Origin: Desulfosarcina ovata subsp. ovata
Lineage (GTDB): Bacteria; Desulfobacterota; Desulfobacteria; Desulfobacterales; Desulfosarcinaceae
NCBI RefSeq assembly: GCF_009689005.1
Contig: NZ_AP021879.1
Location: 7,565,501 to 7,629,500 of the forward strand
Length of the DNA stretch: 64,000 nucleotides
Direction: 5' to 3'
The notes under the pieces: model-generated
The model's input: the letters and a program-made list of their open reading frames with translations, nothing else
Told to the model about the DNA's origin: nothing
The model's database searches: none
Part shown: piece after piece, positions 56,916 to 64,000 of the stretch
Position numbering within the stretch: position 1 is the stretch's first letter
How the letters are laid out: each line of letters starts with the position of its first letter
Program-made: the position numbers and the translations under genes

Positions 56916-57710
56916 ATGGGCGGGCCGGTGGTTCGGCGCTGGTTGTTTAGCGCGATTGATGCCCTTTTCCCGTTTTGTTGCCGGCGTTGCGGTCACCTGT
57001 TCCTGCGCGGCGGTTCACAGCGGCCCGCAACCGACGGGGCCGTGGCAGACCCGGATCTGTCCCAGGCCCTGGCCGATCAGTTCTGTCCGGTCTGTCGTCA
57101 GCGCTGGACGGCGGTATCCTCGCCTTTTTGCAGTCGCTGCGGTCTGGTTTTTAAAAGCCGGGAAGGCGACAATCATCTGTGCGGCCGTTGCCTGGAGCGA
57201 CCGGGGGCCTTTACCCGGGCCCGTGCGCTGGGCATTTACGACGAAACCCTGAGATCCGCCATTCATGCGCTGAAATTCAGGGGGATCGTCGCCTTGGCCG
57301 TCCCACTGGGTGACTTGCTGCTGGACGTCTTCCGGCGTCATTGGGAGCCAGGCGAGATCGATTTGGTCGCACCGGTGCCCCTTCACCGCCGGCGTTTCCG
57401 CCAGCGCGGTTTCAACCAGGCTTACCTGCTGATCCGGCACTGGAACCTCCCCACCGGAGGCACCATCGTCCGCGATCTGTTGGTGCGCCGGCGGGCCACG
57501 CCCCCCCAGACCGGCATGGACCGGCGGCAGCGCCGGAGGAACATCAAAAATGCCTTTGGGGTTAGGCAGCCCGGCCAGGCCGCCGGGAAACGGGTGCTGC
57601 TGGTGGACGATGTGCTGACCACAGGCGCCACTGCCGATGCCTGCGCCCGGACGCTTTTGCAGGCCGGCGCCGAACGGGTTGATCTGCTCACCCTGGCCAG
57701 GGCCCTGTGA
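56916..57710 (+). CDS. comF: ComF family phosphoribosyltransferase-like protein
   Basis: A 264-residue protein. The N-terminal zinc region has three cysteine groups (FCCRRCG, FCPVC, FCSRCG, and CGRC), and the C-terminal phosphoribosyltransferase domain carries VLLVDDVLTTGATADAC, the PRPP-binding signature. ComF members function in DNA uptake or phosphoribosyl metabolism (GntX). ATG 56916 starts the conserved MGGPVVRRWLF region. A natural-competence role here is unproven. Confidence 0.88.
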   Translation: MGGPVVRRWLFSAIDALFPFCCRRCGHLFLRGGSQRPATDGAVADPDLSQALADQFCPVCRQRWTAVSSPFCSRCGLVFKSREGDNHLCGRCLERPGAFTRARALGIYDETLRSAIHALKFRGIVALAVPLGDLLLDVFRRHWEPGEIDLVAPVPLHRRRFRQRGFNQAYLLIRHWNLPTGGTIVRDLLVRRRATPPQTGMDRRQRRRNIKNAFGVRQPGQAAGKRVLLVDDVLTTGATADACARTLLQAGAERVDLLTLARAL

Positions 57711-57731
57711 CCCTCGGCGGCTCCAAAGACG

Positions 57732-58562
57732 ATGCTGTTGAAAAAAACGGTTGAGAGTCGGTGTCCCTTGCTGCTGCTGAAAAGAGAGCAAAACCAGCTG
57801 TTTCAATTCCCGGCCTTGAATCGTTTGCCGGGAGTGATCCACGCGATCACCACTCGGGCGGGCGGGGCCAGCTGGCCGCCTTTCGAGGGGATGAACCTGA
57901 GTTTCGGTGTTGGCGACGATCCGGTGGCGGTCACGTCCAATCGCCGGTGGCTGCACCGGCTTACCGGTGGCATTCATGTGTACAGCCGCCAGAATCACGG
58001 GACCACCGTCGGGGTGATTACACGGCAAACTCTGGGTGACCGTGACGCGGCCATCCAGACGGCACCGGTGGCCGCCGATGCCCTGATCACCGATGTGCCC
58101 GGCATTCGTCTGCTGATCCAGACCGCCGACTGCCAGGCGGTGATGCTGGTCGATCCGGTCAAGCGGGTGGTGGCCAACGTTCACAGTGGCTGGCGGGGCA
58201 GTGTGGCCAACATCATCGGCCATACGGTGGCCCGGATGATCACTGGGTTCGGTTGTGACCCCGGCGGCATGACGGCTGCCATCGGGCCTTCCCTGGGGCC
58301 GTGCTGTGCCGAGTTTGTCAACTATCGGACGGAGATCCCCGAGCCGCTGTGGCGGTTTCGGGTGGGGACGTGCCATTTCGATTTCTGGCGCATCAGCCGG
58401 CATCAACTGGTCGCTGCCGGTCTGTCGGCGGATAACCTGTTTGGTGCGGATATCTGTACCCGTTGCAACCCGCATCTTTTTTTCTCCTACCGGGTGTCGC
58501 GGCAAACCGGCCGGCTGGCCGCACTGATCGGTCTGGACGAACCGGTTGGTGGAAATCGTTGA
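57732..58562 (+). CDS. pgeF: Peptidoglycan editing factor/laccase-domain protein
   Basis: A 276-residue YfiH/YlmD-family protein. The metal-binding motifs are RQNHGTTVGV, TADCQAVMLVDP, VHSGWRGSVANI and CTRCNPHLFFSYR, with GPSLGPCCAEF in the middle. Members are purine nucleoside phosphorylases or, as PgeF in E. coli, remove misplaced L-Ser from peptidoglycan precursors; copper-oxidase annotations are historical. It starts 21 nt after comF. Confidence 0.9.
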   Translation: MLLKKTVESRCPLLLLKREQNQLFQFPALNRLPGVIHAITTRAGGASWPPFEGMNLSFGVGDDPVAVTSNRRWLHRLTGGIHVYSRQNHGTTVGVITRQTLGDRDAAIQTAPVAADALITDVPGIRLLIQTADCQAVMLVDPVKRVVANVHSGWRGSVANIIGHTVARMITGFGCDPGGMTAAIGPSLGPCCAEFVNYRTEIPEPLWRFRVGTCHFDFWRISRHQLVAAGLSADNLFGADICTRCNPHLFFSYRVSRQTGRLAALIGLDEPVGGNR

Positions 58563-58624
58563 TTGACGGAGGCAGGGCTGCTTGAAAAGGAAATTTTACG
58601 ATAGGGACGTGAGGAATTGAACGC

Positions 58625-59422
58625 ATGATCATTCAGGATGCCATCGTGCTGTGGAATCAGGCGGCGGCCAAAGGATACTGGCGCCTGGGGCTGGCCTGTA
58701 GCGCCGGATTCGAATCCGCCCGGCCCGGGCAGTTCGTCATGGTTCGCGTGGGCCGCCAGAACCGTCCCCTGCTGCGCCGGCCCTTTTCCCTGCTGGGGCT
58801 GATTAAAGACGGGGAACAGGTGACCGGGATCGAAATCCTCTTCAAGGTGGTGGGCAAGGGCACCGAAGCCCTGGCCCGCTGCCGCGCCGGAGACTGGTTG
58901 TCGGTAATCGGGCCGCTGGGAAACGCGTTTCTGGTGCCGGACGACTGCCGCCAGCTGATTCTGGTGGCCGGCGGGGTCGGCGTGCCGCCGATCCGTTTTC
59001 TGGCGCAGTCGCTACTGGAACGAGAGGGGGCGCTGGATCGCTGCGTGGTGTTCATCGGCGGGAGAACCAAAGATGACCTGGTCTGTATCGGTGAGTTCGA
59101 CCTGCCCGGATTTTTGCTGGACATTTCCACCGATGACGGCAGCCAGGGAAGTATGGGGGTGGTCACGAAAAGTTTGATGAAAACCCTGGATGCCGGTGCG
59201 GCCGACCTGATCTGTGCCTGCGGGCCCCCGGCCATGCTCAAGGCCGTGGCGGACATCGCCCTGGCGCGCAACATTCCCTGCCAGGTCTCCATCGAAGCCA
59301 TGATGGCCTGCGGCATGGGCGCCTGCCTGGGGTGTGCCGTTCAGACGCGCGGCGATGCGGCGCGGTATCGCCACGTCTGCATGGACGGCCCGGTTTTCGA
59401 TGCCCGCGAACTGGTCTGGTGA
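58625..59422 (+). CDS. pyrK: Dihydroorotate dehydrogenase electron-transfer subunit
   Basis: A 265-residue ferredoxin-reductase-family subunit that passes electrons from PyrD to NAD. FAD-binding LRRPFSLLG, VAGGVGVPPIRFLAQ, and CGPPAMLKA precede a 2Fe-2S cluster site of four Cys (MACGMGACLGCAV with a later Cys in HVCMDGPVF). The partner pyrD is not adjacent in this window. A 2Fe-2S PyrK is typical of class 1B dihydroorotate dehydrogenases. Confidence 0.92.
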   Translation: MIIQDAIVLWNQAAAKGYWRLGLACSAGFESARPGQFVMVRVGRQNRPLLRRPFSLLGLIKDGEQVTGIEILFKVVGKGTEALARCRAGDWLSVIGPLGNAFLVPDDCRQLILVAGGVGVPPIRFLAQSLLEREGALDRCVVFIGGRTKDDLVCIGEFDLPGFLLDISTDDGSQGSMGVVTKSLMKTLDAGAADLICACGPPAMLKAVADIALARNIPCQVSIEAMMACGMGACLGCAVQTRGDAARYRHVCMDGPVFDARELVW

Positions 59423-59541
59423 CCGTGCCCGTCAGACGTAACACTTTAAGATTGACTTGAAAAATCAGCTATGGTAGAGGCACGTATTCCGATCAAGACC
59501 TTATCCGATGCCATGCTATCTTCGGAGAAAGGTCGACTCCC

Positions 59542-59760
59542 ATGAAAAAAGAAACAAGAACCTGGATACGGGACCTGGCTTTTTATTCGAGCCTGGGCTT
59601 CTCCGTGTCACTCTCCATCTTTATCGGGTTGGGGATCGGGGTGTATCTGGACAGGCGCTTTGACACCGCACCATGGTTGATGCTTGTTTTCCTGGGGCTC
59701 GGTATCGCCGCCGGATACCGCAACATCGGCCTGGCGATTAAGAAGAGCCGTAAACTGTGA
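59542..59760 (+). CDS. atpZ: AtpZ/AtpI-type F0 accessory subunit
   Basis: A 72-residue protein with two membrane helices (about 18-35 and 45-62) separated by YLDRRFDTAPWL, the pattern of AtpZ/AtpI-like proteins. In Bacillus AtpZ with AtpI is linked to magnesium and calcium transport and stator stability. It opens the F0 gene group. A GAAAGG site sits before the start. The spacer 59423-59541 contains a weak TTGACT/TAGAGG promoter-like pair, not well enough spaced to call. Confidence 0.8.
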   Translation: MKKETRTWIRDLAFYSSLGFSVSLSIFIGLGIGVYLDRRFDTAPWLMLVFLGLGIAAGYRNIGLAIKKSRKL

Positions 59761-59789
59761 CCTGAAGCCGCGAAGAAACGACGCCTACA

Positions 59790-60176
59790 GTGAACATTCA
59801 GCAGCGCTTACTCACATTCGTCACACGGTCCAACTGGGTGCTTCTGGCCTCTGTCAGTCTGCTGGGGTTCGTGGCCACTTCTCCCTCGTTTGCCCGGGGG
59901 CTGATCTTCGGCGGCCTGATCGTTACGATCAACTTTCATCTTCTGGCCAGAACGCTGAAAAACGCGCTCCGCCCGTCGCGGCTGGCATCTCCCAATGTGG
60001 TTCTCGTTAAATATTACATCCGCTTCATCATCAGCGGCGTGATCATCTTTTTTCTCATCCGCCAGCAGGTGGTGAATCCCATCGGTCTGTTTCTCGGTCT
60101 TTCCGTTGTGGTGGTCAGCATCACCCTGGCCACCATGGTTGAGCTTAAAAAACTAATTTTCAAGGAGGCGGTCTAA
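59790..60176 (+). CDS. atpI: ATP synthase subunit I
   Basis: A 128-residue membrane protein with four helices, matching the ATP synthase I chain family: SNWVLLASVSLLGF near residue 15, an RxxK-containing loop, and a C-terminal LKKLIF. It is a non-essential assembly factor for the c-ring in other bacteria. GTG 59790 is the start. The stop precedes atpB by 2 nt. Confidence 0.82.
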   Translation: MNIQQRLLTFVTRSNWVLLASVSLLGFVATSPSFARGLIFGGLIVTINFHLLARTLKNALRPSRLASPNVVLVKYYIRFIISGVIIFFLIRQQVVNPIGLFLGLSVVVVSITLATMVELKKLIFKEAV

Positions 60177-60178
60177 GG

Positions 60179-60868
60179 ATGGAGCATCCCTATCTATTTT
60201 TCGTCAAGATTTTTGAAGCGATCGGCCTGGGACATTTCGCCCACACTTATACCCATGTGGTTTACTCCTGGGTGCTCATGGCGATTCTGATCATCGGCGG
60301 CGCCCTGGCCACCAAAACCATTTCCATGATTCCGGGAAAGACCCAGAACCTGTTCGAAGTGATCGTTTCCGGAATTGAGGAGTTCATGGTGGAGACGGCC
60401 GGTGAAGAGGCCCGCTGGCTGTTCCCTTTGGCGGGTACGGTTTTCCTTTATGTTTTTATCGGTAACCTGATCGGAATCATCCCCGGATTCTTTCCGCCCA
60501 CCGCCAATCTCAACACCACTGCATCCGTTGCTATCGTTGTCGTGGTCTTCACCCACGTCATTGGTATCAAATATCATGGTGCGAAATACATCAAACACTT
60601 CATGGGACCGGTCTGGTGGATGTCGCCGCTGATCTTCATCATTGAGATCATCGGTCACTTGGCTCGAATTCTCTCCCTCTCTTTCCGTCTTTTTGGAAAC
60701 ATGATGGGACACGAGATCGTTCTGGCGATCCTCTTCGGTCTGGCCGGTGCTTTCTTTGCGCCGCTGCCGATCATGGCTCTGGGTATTTTTGTGGCCTTCG
60801 TGCAGGGATTTGTCTTTTTCCTGCTCTCCATCATCTACTTCTCAGGAGCCATGGAACACGCCCACTGA
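60179..60868 (+). CDS. atpB: F0F1 ATP synthase subunit a
   Basis: A 229-residue membrane subunit forming the ion channel against the c-ring. The essential Arg lies in SLSFRLFGNMMGHEI. TKTISMIPGKTQNLFEV and IPGFFPPTANLNTT are family segments. It is co-transcribed with atpE through a spacer with a hairpin. No gene for subunits b, delta, alpha, gamma, beta or epsilon follows, so they must be elsewhere in the genome. Confidence 0.95.
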   Translation: MEHPYLFFVKIFEAIGLGHFAHTYTHVVYSWVLMAILIIGGALATKTISMIPGKTQNLFEVIVSGIEEFMVETAGEEARWLFPLAGTVFLYVFIGNLIGIIPGFFPPTANLNTTASVAIVVVVFTHVIGIKYHGAKYIKHFMGPVWWMSPLIFIIEIIGHLARILSLSFRLFGNMMGHEIVLAILFGLAGAFFAPLPIMALGIFVAFVQGFVFFLLSIIYFSGAMEHAH

Positions 60869-60899
60869 TGCGGTAGCCGGCATACTTTGGATGAATGCC

Positions 60900-60919
60900 G
60901 ATCCGCCGGTCAGCGGATC
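60900..60919 (+). promoter_or_regulatory. Hairpin between atpB and atpE
   Basis: GATCCGC (60900-60906) pairs perfectly with GCGGATC (60913-60919) around a 6-nt loop. There is no U-run. Such intercistronic hairpins often stabilise the atpE message for its high expression; that role here is inferred. Confidence 0.5.
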
Positions 60920-61015
60920 AGACCCGCCGGGTGGATTGGCTCAGGTTCAATCGAATTGGGGTAACTGGAAGAAGCCCTAACAACTATCAATCTTTTTAAG
61001 GAGGACGTGGAGAAT

Positions 61016-61288
61016 ATGGAAGCATTACAGTTTTTTATCGCATGTGTGACCGCCGCTGGGTTTGGTATTGCAATCGCCGCTTTCGGTTGTGGCCTCGGAC
61101 AGGGCATGGGCCTCAAGGCCGCCGTTGAAGGCATCGCCCGCAATCCCGAATCTTCCGGTAAAGTCACCGTGACCATGCTGATCGGTCTGGCCATGATCGA
61201 ATCTCTGTGTATTTACGCACTCGTTGTTTCCCTGATCCTGATCTACGCGCATCCCCAGGCTGCCGCCATCGCCGGACTGCTTGGCTAA
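61016..61288 (+). CDS. atpE: F0F1 ATP synthase subunit c
   Basis: A 90-residue c-ring subunit with two helices joined by the polar loop EGIARNPE. The carboxylate is in MIESLCIYAL. A Gln in GLGQGMGLK of helix 1 and the Ser after the Glu match sodium-binding c-subunits, so sodium coupling is possible. ATG 61016 is preferred: AAGGAGG lies 11 nt upstream, whereas GTG 61007 sits too close to it. A strong terminator follows 27 nt after the stop. Confidence 0.94.
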   Translation: MEALQFFIACVTAAGFGIAIAAFGCGLGQGMGLKAAVEGIARNPESSGKVTVTMLIGLAMIESLCIYALVVSLILIYAHPQAAAIAGLLG

Positions 61289-61314
61289 CACTGATTTTTC
61301 AGTACCCAGCACCT

Positions 61315-61350
61315 AAAAAAAGCCCCCTGCTGTGGCAGGGGGCTTTTTTT
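61315..61350 (+). terminator. Bidirectional terminator between atpE and uvrA
   Basis: AGCCCCCTGC (61321-61330) pairs perfectly with GCAGGGGGCT (61335-61344) around TGTG, flanked by A6 and T6. It can stop both the atp operon and the convergent uvrA transcript. Confidence 0.95.
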
Positions 61351-61366
61351 ATGCGCCGCCAGCGAA

Positions 61367-64000
<2,634 letters not shown>

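Overview
The window looks like a chromosomal segment of a Gram-negative Desulfobacterota bacterium (a Desulfobacterales-like sulfate reducer is my inference). The basis is the housekeeping order rho-rpmE-prfA-prmC-rpsB-tsf-pyrH-frr-uppS-cdsA-dxr-rseP, LPS genes (msbA, gmhA, hldE), a YicC-RemA-Gmk block with DUF4416 and Trm112-like neighbours, and F0 ATP synthase genes that stand apart from F1.

Region 1 (1-23.1 kb) is accessory and the most unusual part. After a 5'-truncated outer-membrane barrel gene there is an ABC exporter translationally coupled to a degenerate cyclic-nucleotide-binding (CNB) protein (1696-4795). A long + strand operon follows (5055-17556). It encodes a minimal FtsX-like permease, its MacB/LolD-type ATPase, a 1644-residue secreted M28-peptidase-like/FtsX fusion, two large polytopic proteins (DUF6785/DUF6784-like and OPT-like), a small secreted protein, a cytosolic protein of unknown function and a PqqD-like protein. 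Only 4 nt away and convergent is a - strand operon (23055-17561): membrane PP2C phosphatase, a second ABC exporter/CNB pair, an RsbW-like kinase and a STAS protein. Both exporters carry the same roughly 270-residue expansion inside the ATPase domain, with three copies of an x-N-[IV]-x-F-G-type motif. I regard the whole locus as a candidate undescribed envelope transport/maturation system under partner-switching control.

Region 2 (23.5-26.8 kb) is a metal-uptake locus: a TonB-dependent receptor, a divergent Fur-family repressor with putative operators between them, a Fur-family pseudogene behind the receptor, and tRNA-Arg(CCG).

Region 3 (26.8-33 kb, - strand) holds folC, rpsU, adk and a CCA-adding/poly(A) polymerase family gene. 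A complete insertion sequence with 15-bp inverted repeats and a 7-bp target duplication sits between rpsU and adk.

Region 4 (33-48 kb, + strand) is the housekeeping block: rho (with a candidate leader peptide), release factor and its methylase, ribosomal protein S2/EF-Ts, UMP kinase, ribosome recycling, isoprenoid/phospholipid synthesis, the RseP protease, then purL-purQ.

Region 5 (48-64 kb) holds msbA, a deoxyhypusine-synthase-like gene, heptose synthesis (gmhA, hldE), a chain of small conserved genes through gmk and rlmB, a 21-codon ORF with a very strong ribosome binding site, comF, pgeF, pyrK, the F0 genes (two I/Z-type subunits, a and c), a strong terminator, and convergent uvrA running off the right end.
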